Shown piece by piece: positions 1-7,849 of a DNA stretch of 16,782 nucleotides; positions within the stretch are counted from its first letter, which is position 1, and the number at the start of each line of letters is the position of its first letter. This DNA comes from an uncultured Rubrobacteraceae bacterium. Its GTDB lineage: Bacteria; Actinomycetota; Rubrobacteria; Rubrobacterales; Rubrobacteraceae. The stretch lies in the NCBI GenBank assembly GCA_902806105.1, contig CADCVI010000026.1, positions 1-16,782 of the forward strand, given 5' to 3'. The notes under the pieces were generated by a model. The model saw only the letters and a program-made list of their open reading frames with translations. It was not told the origin of the DNA and ran no database searches. The position numbers were made by a program, and so were the translations under genes.

Positions 1-2
1 CC

Positions 3-371
3 CACCGGGAGCGCAGGCCGTCGGGATGGGGCCTTCTCGAGCTCTCGGGGGGCGGGTTGGAGGGGGTTCTGGAAGCGGCGCGCGGGCACGGGGCCGTGCT
101 CTTCGACGCGCTCACGCTCTGGGTCTCCGCCCGGATGTACGAGGGGGCCGACGAGGGTACGCTCGCGGAGTTCGAAGCCTTTCTGCGGGGTGCCGTGGCG
201 CTCACCGAGCCCGTGGTGATCGTCAGCGACGAGGTAGGGCTCGGCCTCGTGCCGGAGAGCGCGGAGGGGCGCAGGTTCCGCGACCTGCTCGGCGCCGCAA
301 ACCAGCGCGCCGCCGCCGCGGCCGACGAGGTATACCTGTGCGTCGCGGGGATGCCGGTCAGGATCAAGTAA
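3..371 (+). CDS. cobU: Adenosylcobinamide kinase / adenosylcobinamide-phosphate guanylyltransferase, 3' part
   Basis: This is the C-terminal part of CobU; the N-terminus and P-loop lie before the window. Frame 3 is open from the first bases and reads HRERRPSGWGLLE, which matches the conserved CobU stretch after the guanylyl-binding region. It continues through a DALTLWVS segment, then SDEVGLGLVPES, then RRFRDLLGAANQR, and ends ADEVYLCVAGMPVRIK, the typical CobU C-terminus. The family enzyme phosphorylates adenosylcobinamide and transfers GMP to it, giving adenosylcobinamide-GDP, the substrate of CobS. Its TAA stop is one base before the GTG of cobS, so the two are almost certainly co-transcribed and translationally coupled. 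The ATG at 26 opens a different frame and is not part of this gene. Confidence 0.93.
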   Translation, partial: HRERRPSGWGLLELSGGGLEGVLEAARGHGAVLFDALTLWVSARMYEGADEGTLAEFEAFLRGAVALTEPVVIVSDEVGLGLVPESAEGRRFRDLLGAANQRAAAAADEVYLCVAGMPVRIK

Positions 372-372
372 G

Positions 373-1125
373 GTGCGCGCCCTCTTCTCTTTCTTCACGC
401 TACTGCCCCTGAAGGTCGGCGCCACCCTGGAAGACGCCGCCCGCAGCTCGTACCTCCTGCCCCTGATCGGGCTTGCGACCGGCCTGCCCGGTGCCGCCCT
501 GCTCCTCGCGGAAATCTTCCCGCCCGGCGTCGGCGCTTCCCTCGCGCTCGCCGCCGCCCTGATCGCCGCCGGCCTCCACCACACGGACGGCGTCCTGGAC
601 GTCGGGGACGCCCTCATGGTCCGCGGCACCCCCGCGCGCAGGCGCGAGGTCCTTAAGGACGCCCGCGTCGGCGTCGGCGGGCTGGGCGCGCTGTTCATCG
701 CTTACGCCCCGACGCTCTTCGCTCTCGCGTCCCTCGCGGGCGTCTCGGCCTACCTCGCGGCGGTCTCGCTCCTCGCCGCCGAGGCCGCCGCCCGCTCCGC
801 CATGCTCCTGACGCTGGTCTTCGGGAGCCCGGCCGCGGAAGGCTCCTCTTCCGCGTACTTCGTCCGCGCCCTGAAGGGCAGGGGCCGCAGGGCTTCCGCC
901 GTTGCCCTCGCCCTGGTCCTGCCGGCGCTATTGGCGCTGCCGCTCGGCTGGGGCGCCCTCGCGGCGTTTCTAGCCGCCCCCGCGGTCGTGCTGCTCTGCC
1001 TGCGCATCGCCGGAACGGCCTTCGGCGGGATAAGCGGCGACGTCAGCGGCGCGACCGGCGAGCTCACGCGAGCGGTCGTGCTCGTCGCGCTCTCGGCCGT
1101 GATCTCATCCGTCCCCGGCGCATAA
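373..1125 (+). CDS. cobS: Adenosylcobinamide-GDP ribazoletransferase (cobalamin-5'-phosphate synthase)
   Basis: CobS is an integral membrane enzyme that joins adenosylcobinamide-GDP to alpha-ribazole (phosphate), the last step of nucleotide-loop assembly of vitamin B12. The 250-residue product is of normal length and has several hydrophobic segments. The conserved acidic motif is visible as HHTDGVLDVGDALM, with Asp72, Asp76 and Asp79 as likely metal ligands. The second conserved patch, KDARVGVGGLG, lies at about residues 95-105. The style of these motifs resembles archaeal and actinobacterial CobS. The GTG start is fixed by its position one base after the cobU stop. A hairpin just downstream may end the operon. 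The operon's regulation (for example a cobalamin riboswitch) would lie outside the window. Confidence 0.93.
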   Translation: MRALFSFFTLLPLKVGATLEDAARSSYLLPLIGLATGLPGAALLLAEIFPPGVGASLALAAALIAAGLHHTDGVLDVGDALMVRGTPARRREVLKDARVGVGGLGALFIAYAPTLFALASLAGVSAYLAAVSLLAAEAAARSAMLLTLVFGSPAAEGSSSAYFVRALKGRGRRASAVALALVLPALLALPLGWGALAAFLAAPAVVLLCLRIAGTAFGGISGDVSGATGELTRAVVLVALSAVISSVPGA

Positions 1126-1129
1126 AGAA

Positions 1130-1156
1130 GCGGCCAGCTCCCGAGGAGCCGGCCGC
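1130..1156. terminator. Probable bidirectional terminator hairpin between cobS and the UPF0173 gene
   Basis: A 12-nt left arm (1130-1141) and a 12-nt right arm (1145-1156) pair with one A/C mismatch around a CGA loop. It lies 4 bp after the cobS stop and 25 bp beyond the stop of the convergent hydrolase. No long U-run follows on the plus strand. On the minus strand a CTTCTTTA stretch follows, so it may work better for the hydrolase transcript. The call rests on position and stem strength only. Confidence 0.5.
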
Positions 1157-1181
1157 CGAAGAGCGGAAGTGACGGATAATC

Positions 1182-1907
1182 CTAGGAAGACAGGTCGTCG
1201 CCCGGCTTCATGACGTGTACCGAGACGCCCGGGGCGATGTCGGCGAGGTGCTGCTGAAACTCCTCGGGGGTGCCGGGGACGAACGGGAAGGTTCCGTAGT
1301 GGATCGGGACGACGTGCTGAACGCCGAGGAGCCGGGCGGCATGTGCGGCCTCGAACGGGCTCATGACCACCTGGTTGCCGATCGGTAGGAGCGCGAGGTC
1401 CGGGCTGTAGAGCTCACCGATAAGCGCCATGTCGCCGAAGAGGGCGGTGTCGCCTGCGTGGTAGAGCTTGAAGCCGCTCTCGAACTCCAGCACGTACCCC
1501 TGCGCGTCGCCGGCGTAGATCGAGGAGCCGTCCTCGATCTGTATCGAGGAGGAGTGGAGCGCCTCCGTCGCGGTCACCTTCACGCCGCCGATCTGGGAGG
1601 TGCCGCCCTTGTTCATGGGCATCGCGTTCTCCACGCCCTGGCTCTGGAGGTACGAGAAGATCTCGAAGTTCGCGACGGCGGTCGCCCCAGTCTCCTTCGC
1701 GATCGAGACGGCGTCGGCGAAGTGGTCGAAGTGCCCGTGGGTGATGAGCATCGTGTCGAGATCGCTGACGACCTTGAGGTCGTCGGGGGTCTGCGGGTTG
1801 TCGGTCAGGAACGGGTCTATGAGGATCTGCTCGCCCCCCGCCGTTACGATCCTGAAGGTCGCGTGCCCCAGGTAGTTGACCCTGGTTCCGCCCAGAAGCT
1901 TTTCCAT
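1182..1907 (-). CDS. UPF0173-family metal-dependent hydrolase (metallo-beta-lactamase fold)
   Basis: This 241-residue protein belongs to the YtkL/UPF0173 branch of metallo-beta-lactamase-fold hydrolases; physiological substrates of the branch are not established. The binuclear metal motif THGHFDH is present (His57, His59, Asp61, His62 counting from the chosen start). It follows an ILIDPFLTDNP segment typical of the family. Further ligand motifs are HAGDTALFGDM and the C-terminal IHYGTFP. The frame is open to a farther ATG at 1937, but the ATG at 1907 is preferred: it has a GGAGGA ribosome site 7 nt upstream, and it starts the protein right before the conserved VNYLGHATF strand. The gene stands alone, convergent with cobS and divergent from the YdcZ-like gene. 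Confidence 0.9.
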   Translation of the reverse strand: MEKLLGGTRVNYLGHATFRIVTAGGEQILIDPFLTDNPQTPDDLKVVSDLDTMLITHGHFDHFADAVSIAKETGATAVANFEIFSYLQSQGVENAMPMNKGGTSQIGGVKVTATEALHSSSIQIEDGSSIYAGDAQGYVLEFESGFKLYHAGDTALFGDMALIGELYSPDLALLPIGNQVVMSPFEAAHAARLLGVQHVVPIHYGTFPFVPGTPEEFQQHLADIAPGVSVHVMKPGDDLSS

Positions 1908-1914
1908 GATTTCT

Positions 1915-1920
1915 TCCTCC
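1915..1920 (-). promoter_or_regulatory. Shine-Dalgarno GGAGGA that decides the UPF0173 gene start
   Basis: On the minus strand GGAGGA is followed by 7 nt and then the ATG at 1907. The upstream in-frame ATG at 1937 has no comparable site, so this element favours the shorter protein. Confidence 0.65.
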
Positions 1921-2144
1921 GTACTCTGTTTGGCCATGCCTACGCGAAATGCAAGACCACCGTATACCCAATCCGCGCGCCAGGGAACCGCGAGCCCGCT
2001 CGTTACGGGTCCGGTTGCGGGTATCGGCGTCGCGCTTCCCGGCGCGAGACGCTGGTGCTCGACATGGGCGTGTGGGTAGGTCCGTGGCCGCTCGACCGGG
2101 ACCGAGCTCGGGGCCTCGCACGCTTGCGCCCCCGGGGACTCTGC

Positions 2145-2150
2145 TATCTT
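2145..2150 (+). promoter_or_regulatory. Possible -10 element (TATCTT) for the YdcZ-like gene
   Basis: TATCTT stands out in GC-rich surroundings. A start site about 7 nt downstream (near 2157) would give a leader of some 34 nt containing the GGGAGG site at 2181-2186. No good -35 is evident; TTGCGC lies upstream with a short, 15-nt spacing. This is a weak call made by eye. Confidence 0.3.
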
Positions 2151-2190
2151 AGGGCGGTCGTTGAGCGTGCTGGGAGCGTCGGGAGGCTCT

Positions 2191-2613
2191 TTGAAGTTTG
2201 CTGCTTTGGCGGTGCTGGTCGGGGTGGCGGTGGCGTTTCAGGCCACGCTCACCTCGGTTTCTCAGCGTACGATCGGCCCCGTCGCCCTCGTCGCGATCTC
2301 GGGGCTCTCCACGGCGGTGGTCGCGGGCGGCCTGTACCCTTTTCTAGCCCGTCCCGAGTTCACAGCACGGGCAGTGGTCCTCGCCGCCGTGTCGGGGTTG
2401 CTCGGGGCATTCATCCTCGGCGGCATCGCCTACGCGGCCGGACAGACCGGCGTCGCCCGCACGGTCTCCCTGGTCATCGCCTCCCAGCTTATAGTCAGCC
2501 TCATCCTCGACGCCATCGGCGTCTTCGGGGCCGACAGCCAGACCTTCAGCCCCCTGACGGTCCTCGGCGTCGTCCTTATCCTCGTCGGGGGCGTTCTGGT
2601 GGTGCGGTATTGA
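2191..2613 (+). CDS. DMT-family small membrane protein (YdcZ-type EamA-like transporter)
   Basis: A hydrophobic protein of about 140 residues with four predicted membrane segments, matching the size of the DMT_YdcZ family, in which half-size proteins probably dimerise. Typical features are the first helix LAVLVGVAVAFQATLTSVS, a second segment LVAISGLSTAVVAGGLYPF, the IASQLIVSLILDAIGVFG region and a final helix VLGVVLILVGGVLVVRY. Substrates in this family are mostly unknown. The frame is open from a TTG at 2161. The TTG at 2191 is preferred because GGGAGG (2181-2186) precedes it by 4 nt and the protein then begins directly with the first helix; the 2161 start would add ten residues. It is divergent from the UPF0173 gene, and 136 nt separate it from the GH15 gene. 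Confidence 0.78.
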   Translation: MKFAALAVLVGVAVAFQATLTSVSQRTIGPVALVAISGLSTAVVAGGLYPFLARPEFTARAVVLAAVSGLLGAFILGGIAYAAGQTGVARTVSLVIASQLIVSLILDAIGVFGADSQTFSPLTVLGVVLILVGGVLVVRY

Positions 2614-2749
2614 AGCTAGGAAGGGACCGGTTTCGCCGTGGGGCGTACGCTGTGCGATGCTGCCGGGACGACCGTCGAGGAGGGGTGACATTGTCTAGGG
2701 GAACGTCGCGGATGTTCGGAGACCAGATGGCTGATGGGGTGAGGGGCTG

Positions 2750-4552
2750 ATGGCTTATCTACCTATCGAGGACCACGGGATCATCGGGGACCTCCACACG
2801 GCGGCGCTCGTCGGGAGGGACGGGACGATCGACTGGCTGTGCCTGCCATCCTTCGACGGGCCGAGCGTCTTCGCCGCGATCCTGGACGACGAGAAGGGCG
2901 GGCACTTCAAGCTCGCGCCGGAGGGGGGCACGGGGCGCAGCCGCCAGCTCTACCTCCCGGACACGAACATCCTGCTGACGCGTTTTCTCTCGGCCGAGGG
3001 CGTGGCGGAGGTCGTCGACTTCATGCCGATACCGAACGGGCAGGGCGACCGCCACAGGATCGTGCGCAACGTCAGCGTCGTCCGCGGGGAGCGCACCTTC
3101 GAGATGGAGTGCCGCCCCGCCTTCGACTACGCCCGCCAGGGACACGCAGTCTCCGTCGGGAAAGCGGGGGCGGTCTTCGTTGGGCCGGATACCCTCGGCC
3201 TCAGGTCCGACGTGCCGCTCAAGAAGGGGGCCGAGGGGTCCGTCCGGGCCAGCTTCACGCTCAAGGCGGGGGAGAGCCGCACGTTCATCCTCGCGACCCT
3301 GGAGGGCGGCGAGGGGCTCGAACGCGTGGACGACGGGCGTCCGTACGAGCGGTTTCTGGAAGAAACGATGTTGTACTGGAGGCGTTGGATCTCCGGCTGC
3401 ACCTACGATGGCAGGTGGCGCGAGGACGTCTACCGTTCCGCGCTCGCGCTAAAGCTCATGGTCTACCATCCGACCGGCGCCCTCGTAGCCGCCCCGACGA
3501 TGGGGCTCCCCGAGTGGATCGGCGGGGAGCGCAACTGGGATTATCGCTACACCTGGCTTCGCGACGCCGCCTTCGCGCTCTACGCCCTCATATCCATCGG
3601 CTTCGAGAGCGAGGCCAAAAACTTCATGGGGTGGCTCCGCGACCGCTGCCACACCGACGCCGACGGCCTCCTCCAGCCCCTTTACGGGATTGACGGACGG
3701 ACCGAGATCGAGGAGACCGAGCTCTCGCACCTCTCGGGCTACAGGGACTCGAAGCCTGTCAGATTAGGCAACGCGGCGTACAAGCAGACCCAGCTCGACC
3801 TCTACGGGGCCGTCCTCGACGCGGCCTACCTGTACAACAAGTGGGGGGCCCCGCTCGACTACGACCTGTGGCAGAACCTCAGAAAGGTCCTCGACTGGCT
3901 CGCCGAGAACTGGCAGCGGCCCGACGAGGGGATCTGGGAGGTCCGGGGCGGCTCCAACCAGTTTGTCTCCTCCAAGCTCATGGCCTGGGTGGCGCTGGAG
4001 AGGGCCGGCAGGATCTCGCACCAGCGCGGCCTCCCCGCGGGGGACGGCCGCTGGACCCGCGAGCGCGACAGGATCTACGAGGAGATCATGGAGAAGGGGT
4101 GGAACCCCGAGAAACGGAGCTTCACCCAGACCTACGGCGGCGAGGCGCTGGACGCCTCCCTGCTCCTCATGCCGCTGGTCAAGTTCGTCGGGCCCACGGA
4201 CCCGCGCTGGATCGCAACGCTCGACCGCATCCAGGAGGAGCTGGCCCAGGACACCCTCGTCGACCGCTACAACGTCCGGGAGGCCTCCCCCGACGGCCTC
4301 GGCACCGTCGCCTCCGAGGGGAGCTTCAGCATGTGTTCCTTCTGGCTCGTCGAGTGCCTGACGAAGGCCGGCCGCCTCGAAGAGGCCCGCCTCGCCCTGG
4401 AGAAAATGTTCTCCTACGCCAACCACCTCGGCCTCTACGCCGAGGAGATCGGGCCATCCGGCGAGGCTTTGGGCAACTTCCCCCAGGCCTTCACCCACCT
4501 CTCCCTTATAAGCGCCGCAATCCACCTCGACCGTGCGCTCGGCTCCCGCTGA
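2750..4552 (+). CDS. GH15-family glycoside hydrolase (trehalase or glucoamylase type)
   Basis: The 600-residue product has the full architecture of bacterial/actinobacterial GH15 proteins: an N-terminal beta-sandwich (about residues 1-230, beginning PIEDHGIIGDLHTAALVGRDGTIDWLCLP) and an (alpha/alpha)6 barrel. The barrel opens with GGERNWDYRYTWLRDAAF near Trp263. The probable general acid is Glu397 in IWEVRGGSNQFVSSK. The probable general base is Glu565 or Glu566 in YAEEIGPSGEALGNFPQAFTHL. There is no signal peptide, so it is cytoplasmic. Characterised actinobacterial relatives include trehalases, but substrate cannot be settled from motifs; glucoamylase activity or another alpha-glucoside is possible. 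An in-frame TGA at 2732 rules out an upstream start. It may lead an operon, since the next gene begins 3 nt after its stop. Confidence 0.9.
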   Translation: MAYLPIEDHGIIGDLHTAALVGRDGTIDWLCLPSFDGPSVFAAILDDEKGGHFKLAPEGGTGRSRQLYLPDTNILLTRFLSAEGVAEVVDFMPIPNGQGDRHRIVRNVSVVRGERTFEMECRPAFDYARQGHAVSVGKAGAVFVGPDTLGLRSDVPLKKGAEGSVRASFTLKAGESRTFILATLEGGEGLERVDDGRPYERFLEETMLYWRRWISGCTYDGRWREDVYRSALALKLMVYHPTGALVAAPTMGLPEWIGGERNWDYRYTWLRDAAFALYALISIGFESEAKNFMGWLRDRCHTDADGLLQPLYGIDGRTEIEETELSHLSGYRDSKPVRLGNAAYKQTQLDLYGAVLDAAYLYNKWGAPLDYDLWQNLRKVLDWLAENWQRPDEGIWEVRGGSNQFVSSKLMAWVALERAGRISHQRGLPAGDGRWTRERDRIYEEIMEKGWNPEKRSFTQTYGGEALDASLLLMPLVKFVGPTDPRWIATLDRIQEELAQDTLVDRYNVREASPDGLGTVASEGSFSMCSFWLVECLTKAGRLEEARLALEKMFSYANHLGLYAEEIGPSGEALGNFPQAFTHLSLISAAIHLDRALGSR

Positions 4553-4555
4553 CCC

Positions 4556-5480
4556 GTGCCGGGTGAGACCACGAAGAAGCTCTACGAGGCCGTTCCGAAC
4601 TTCAGCGAGGAGCGCGACGCCGAGAAGATAGGCCGCATCGCCCAAGCCGTCCGCGCCGTCCGCGGCATAACCATCCTCGACCTCCACTCCGACAGCGACC
4701 ACAACCGGAGCCTTCTGACCTTCGTCGGAGAGGAAGCCCCTCTCCTCGAAGCCTCCATCGCCCTCGCCCGCGCCTGCGCCGAAGAGATAAACTTAGCCGC
4801 CCAGAGCGGTGTACACCCCAGGATGGGCTCCCTTGACGTGCTGCCGTTCGTCCCGCTCTCCGGCGCGACGATGGAGGACGCCGTCTCGCTCGCGAGGAGG
4901 GCCGGGGAGAAGCTCGGCGCGCTCGGCCTCACCGTCTACCTCTACGGCGAGGCCGCCACCGCCCCCAACCGCCGCAACCTCGCCGGCATCCGTAAGGGCG
5001 GCTACGACGGTCTCGCCGCGCGCTCCGAACGACCCGAATGGAGGCCGGACCACGGCCCCGACGAGCTCCGGCCACGCCTCGGGGCCGTCGCGGTGGGAGC
5101 CCGGACGTTCCTCGTAGCCTTCAACGCCTACCTGGACACGAGCGACGTCGGGGTGGCCCGCGCCGTCGCGGCCACGGTGCGGGAACTTGACGGCGGCTTG
5201 CCCGGCGTGAAGGCGCTCGGGCTGGAGGTGGGGGGGAGGGCCCAGGTGTCCATGAACCTGACGGACGTCGAAAGGACCTCCGTCGCGGAGGCTCTGGATG
5301 CCGTGAGATCCTCCGCCGGAGAGCGCGGCGCGCGTCGAGGAGACGGAGCTTGTCGGCCTGCTCCCAATGAATGCCGTGCTCGACGCCGCCCGCCGCCACC
5401 TCGACCTGCCGGGGCTGCGGCCGGGGCAGGTGATCGAGGCGGCGTTGTGGGAGTCCCCTCGCGCGGCGGACTCGAGGTGA
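4556..5480 (+). CDS. Glutamate formimidoyltransferase, frameshifted near the 3' end
   Basis: This is the stand-alone formiminotransferase of histidine degradation and one-carbon metabolism, which moves the formimino group from formiminoglutamate to tetrahydrofolate. The N-terminal subdomain begins LYEAVPNFSEERD and carries LDLHSDSDHNRSLLTFVG and SGVHPRMGSLDVLPFVPL. The C-terminal subdomain includes FLVAFNAYLDTSDVGVARAVA and QVSMNLTDVERTS. From the GTG at 4556 the frame is good until about 5330. It then turns into Arg/Pro-rich nonsense that runs on to 5536. One frame over, the expected ending VEETELVGLLPMNAVLDAARRHLDLPGL appears and stops with TGA at 5478-5480. The corrected length is about 307 residues, normal for the family. 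One extra base in the GC-only run at 5323-5333 explains it. It could be a real mutation, a sequencing error or, less likely, programmed. Only 3 nt separate it from the GH15 stop. Confidence 0.85.
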
Positions 5481-5545
5481 GCGGTTCACCGATGCTCGAC
5501 GGGGGAACAGCCACTCCTCCGCCGTCCGGGATATGAGGAGGCTCG

Positions 5546-6532
5546 TTGGGTAGTCTGGCGCGTCTGATAGACGGTTTCGAGGGGCTGCGGGTGATGGTCG
5601 TCGGGGACCTTGGGCTCGACCACTACCTCGTGGGCGACGCGGGCCGCGTCTCGCGCGAGTATCCGGTCATGATCCTGAACCACGAACGGGACGAGTTCCG
5701 GCTCGGCGGCGCCGCGAACACGGTCGCCAACCTCGTCTCCCTGGGCGCCGAGGTGGTCCCGGCGGGTTGGATCGGGGACGACCCGAACGGTGACGAGCTC
5801 CTGAAGATCCTCTGGAGGATGGGCTGCCCCACGCAGGCGATCGTCCGGGACAAAGAGACGCGTACCGTGACGAAGACCCGCATCGTCGCCGGCGGGACCT
5901 ACGGCGGGGGCCTCGGCCAGCACCTCCTCCGCGTGGACCAGCTCGGGTCCGGAGCCCCGGGCCGCGAAGCAGAGGAGGAGATTCTCCGCCGCGTCCGGGA
6001 GCACGACGGCGGCATAGACGGCTTCATCCTCTCCGACTACGGCCACGGCACCCTCACCCGGACGGTCGCCCGCGCTGTTGGGGGCCTCGCGGACGGGCGC
6101 TACGTCGGCCTCGACTCCCGCCACCGTCTGCTCGACTTCCCCGGCGTCACCGCCGCCACCCCCAACCTCGAAGAGACCGCCGAGGCCGCCGGTCTCCGCA
6201 TCGCCGACGAGGCGGGCGTGGAGAAAGCCGGGACGGCGCTTCGCGCGAAGCTCGGCGCGGAAGCCCTACTCGTCACGCGCGGGGGCGACGGCATGAGCCT
6301 CTTCGAGCCCGGAATTGCCCCGGTCCACCTTCCCGTCGCAAACAAGAGCGAGGTCTTCGACGTCACCGGGGCGGGCGACACGGTGGTCGCCGCCTTCACC
6401 CTGGCCCGCCTCGCCGGAGGGGACTACGTGGACGCGGCGCGGCTCGCGAACGTCGCGGGCGGCCTAAGCGTCCGGCGCGCTGGGGCGACCCCGGTCCGGG
6501 CGGGCGAGCTCCGGGGGGCGCTCGGCGAGTAG
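5546..6532 (+). CDS. PfkB-family kinase similar to heptose-7-phosphate kinase (RfaE1 / HldE N-terminal type)
   Basis: A 328-residue PfkB/ribokinase-fold sugar kinase. The N-terminus VMVVGDLGLDHYLVGDAGRVSREYPVMIL followed by RLGGAANTVANLVSLGAEV is the signature of the RfaE1 branch, which phosphorylates D-glycero-beta-D-manno-heptose 7-phosphate at C1. The C-terminal motif VFDVTGAGDTVVAAF holds the catalytic base Asp278 and the anion hole. There is no fused nucleotidyltransferase domain, and no other heptose gene is in the window, so a different phosphosugar or nucleoside substrate is possible. The TTG start at 5546 is preceded by GAGGAGG (5535-5541) with a 4-nt gap. It follows the formimidoyltransferase at 65 nt and is probably in the same transcript. 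Confidence 0.85.
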   Translation: MGSLARLIDGFEGLRVMVVGDLGLDHYLVGDAGRVSREYPVMILNHERDEFRLGGAANTVANLVSLGAEVVPAGWIGDDPNGDELLKILWRMGCPTQAIVRDKETRTVTKTRIVAGGTYGGGLGQHLLRVDQLGSGAPGREAEEEILRRVREHDGGIDGFILSDYGHGTLTRTVARAVGGLADGRYVGLDSRHRLLDFPGVTAATPNLEETAEAAGLRIADEAGVEKAGTALRAKLGAEALLVTRGGDGMSLFEPGIAPVHLPVANKSEVFDVTGAGDTVVAAFTLARLAGGDYVDAARLANVAGGLSVRRAGATPVRAGELRGALGE

Positions 6533-6580
6533 GGGTGCTTGCGTGCTAGTGTGTGGGCCGTTCCCGAGAAAGGGGTGGCG

Positions 6581-7408
6581 GTGCAAGAACGCAGGGAGAT
6601 CAGGGCCGCGGCGATACAGATGTCGTCGACGCCGGACAAGGCGGAGAACTTCCGCGTGGCGGAGGATCTCGTTCGCCGGGCGGCCGCCGACGGGGCAGAC
6701 CTCGTCGCGCTGCCGGAGCTGTGGAGTTGCCACGGCCTGCAGGAGGCGTACCGGGAGAACGCCGAACCCATACCGGGGCCTACTACCGAATTTCTCGGGG
6801 GCCTCGCCCGCGAGCTGAAGGTATACCTGCTCGGCGGCTCGATCTTCGAGGGCGACCCGGGTACGGACCGTTTGTACAACACCTCGACCTTCTTCGACCC
6901 GTCCGGCGGTCTGGTGGCCAGCTACCGGAAGATCCACCTTTTCGACGTCAGGGCACCCGACCGCGACTACCTGGAATCCGGAACCGTCGCCCCCGGACGC
7001 GAGATCGTCACGGCCAAGGCCGGTCCGACGACGGTCGGCCTCTCGGTCTGCTACGACGTGCGCTTCCCGGAGCTCTACCGGCTGCTCGCCCTCCGCGGCG
7101 CCGAGGTTCTGGCAGTCCCCGCCGCCTTCACCCTCGCCACGGGCAAGGACCACTGGGAGCTCCTGCTCCGGGCCCGCGCCGTGGAGAACCAGGCCTACGT
7201 CGTCGCCCCGGCCCAGTGGGGCCGGAAGGCCGACGGGCGCCAGACCTACGGACGCAGCATGATCGTCGACCCGTGGGGCACGGTCCTCGCCCAGTGCCCC
7301 GACCGGGACGGCTTCGCCCTCGCCACCCTCGACCTCGACTACCTCGACCGCTTCCGCGCCGAGTTCCCCGCCCTCGCCAACCGCCGCCCCGAGGCCTACG
7401 ACTGGTAG
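6581..7408 (+). CDS. Carbon-nitrogen hydrolase (nitrilase superfamily, Nit1/Nit2 type)
   Basis: A 275-residue single-domain amidohydrolase with all catalytic residues: Glu46 in LVALPELW, Lys117 in SYRKIHLFDV, and Cys157 in GLSVCYDVRFPEL. The FDV after KIHL and the YDVRFPELYR box are typical of the Nit branch, which includes deaminated-glutathione amidase and omega-amidase. That makes repair or hydrolysis of a small alpha-keto amide the likeliest role; the exact substrate is inferred. The protein is cytoplasmic. The frame is open from a TTG at 6539, but the GTG at 6581 is preferred because AGGGG at 6571-6575 precedes it by 5 nt and the protein then starts just before IRAAAIQMSST; the GTG at 6575 is also possible. 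It lies 48 nt after the kinase, so it is probably the last gene of that run. Confidence 0.88.
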   Translation: MQERREIRAAAIQMSSTPDKAENFRVAEDLVRRAAADGADLVALPELWSCHGLQEAYRENAEPIPGPTTEFLGGLARELKVYLLGGSIFEGDPGTDRLYNTSTFFDPSGGLVASYRKIHLFDVRAPDRDYLESGTVAPGREIVTAKAGPTTVGLSVCYDVRFPELYRLLALRGAEVLAVPAAFTLATGKDHWELLLRARAVENQAYVVAPAQWGRKADGRQTYGRSMIVDPWGTVLAQCPDRDGFALATLDLDYLDRFRAEFPALANRRPEAYDW

Positions 7409-7412
7409 GCTC

Positions 7413-7673
7413 CTACCGCTGCCCGGGCTCCCCGATCTCGTTTACGGACTCGACAGTGAGGATCTCGAACCTGCCCGACGGCTCCGTTCCAACAACCTCG
7501 CCCCTGACCTCGACGAGGGCGGCCTCGTAGGGAGCCAGGTCGACGGAAGCCGCGCGCAGAAGGTAGATCCAGTCGTACCCATCCTCCTCGGCGAGCACGT
7601 AATCTGCGTGGTCTCCGAAGCTGTAGGTCTCCGCGTTCGCGCTCTCCACCCTGCCGCGAGCAACTATCGCCAT
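7413..7673 (-). CDS. Small OB-fold-like hypothetical protein
   Basis: An 86-residue protein that I cannot assign to a named family. Codon use is as GC3-biased as in neighbouring genes and the composition is balanced, which argues that it is real. The pattern resembles a small OB-fold beta-barrel: a first strand VARGRVESANAETYSF, a strand DYVLAEEDGYDWIYLLRA, then VEVRGEVVGTEPSGRFEILTVESV, which is the usual OB 'VEVRGEV' turn. No signal peptide or membrane segment is seen. The ATG at 7673 is preceded by GGAAGGACGGGG-type purines on the minus strand. Its stop lies only 4 bp from the stop of the convergent amidohydrolase. It is not clearly in an operon. The OB-fold assignment is inference from pattern. 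Confidence 0.6.
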   Translation of the reverse strand: MAIVARGRVESANAETYSFGDHADYVLAEEDGYDWIYLLRAASVDLAPYEAALVEVRGEVVGTEPSGRFEILTVESVNEIGEPGQR

Positions 7674-7714
7674 AGCCCCGTCCTTCCCTCGAATCGCCGC
7701 ACCTTTCGGCGCGG

Positions 7715-7743
7715 CGGATACCGTCCACTACAGCGCCCCGCAA
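7715..7743 (-). promoter_or_regulatory. Candidate promoter for the small OB-fold-like gene
   Basis: On the minus strand TTGCGG (7743-7738) is followed by exactly 17 nt and then TATCCG (7720-7715), about 40 nt before the ATG at 7673. The spacing is ideal and both hexamers are moderately close to sigma-A consensus. It is a call made by eye. Confidence 0.35.
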
Positions 7744-7849
7744 CCGGGAGATGCCGCCGGAGACGCCGCGAAGATCCAATCCTCGGATACCCGGTTATGA
7801 ACGGTCCTATGCCGAAGGTCGTACTAAGCTTGCGTTTTAACCACGAGGA

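Noticed and set aside
1458..2750. A 430-codon plus-strand frame across the UPF0173 gene, the intergenic gap and the YdcZ-like gene
   Set aside because: It is antisense to the metallo-hydrolase and out of frame with the membrane protein; the sequence is Arg/Gly-rich with no family features.
5481..5536. Formimidoyltransferase frame running on to 5536
   Set aside because: After the frameshift this frame is Arg/Pro/Gly-rich nonsense; the family C-terminus lies in the other frame and stops at 5480.
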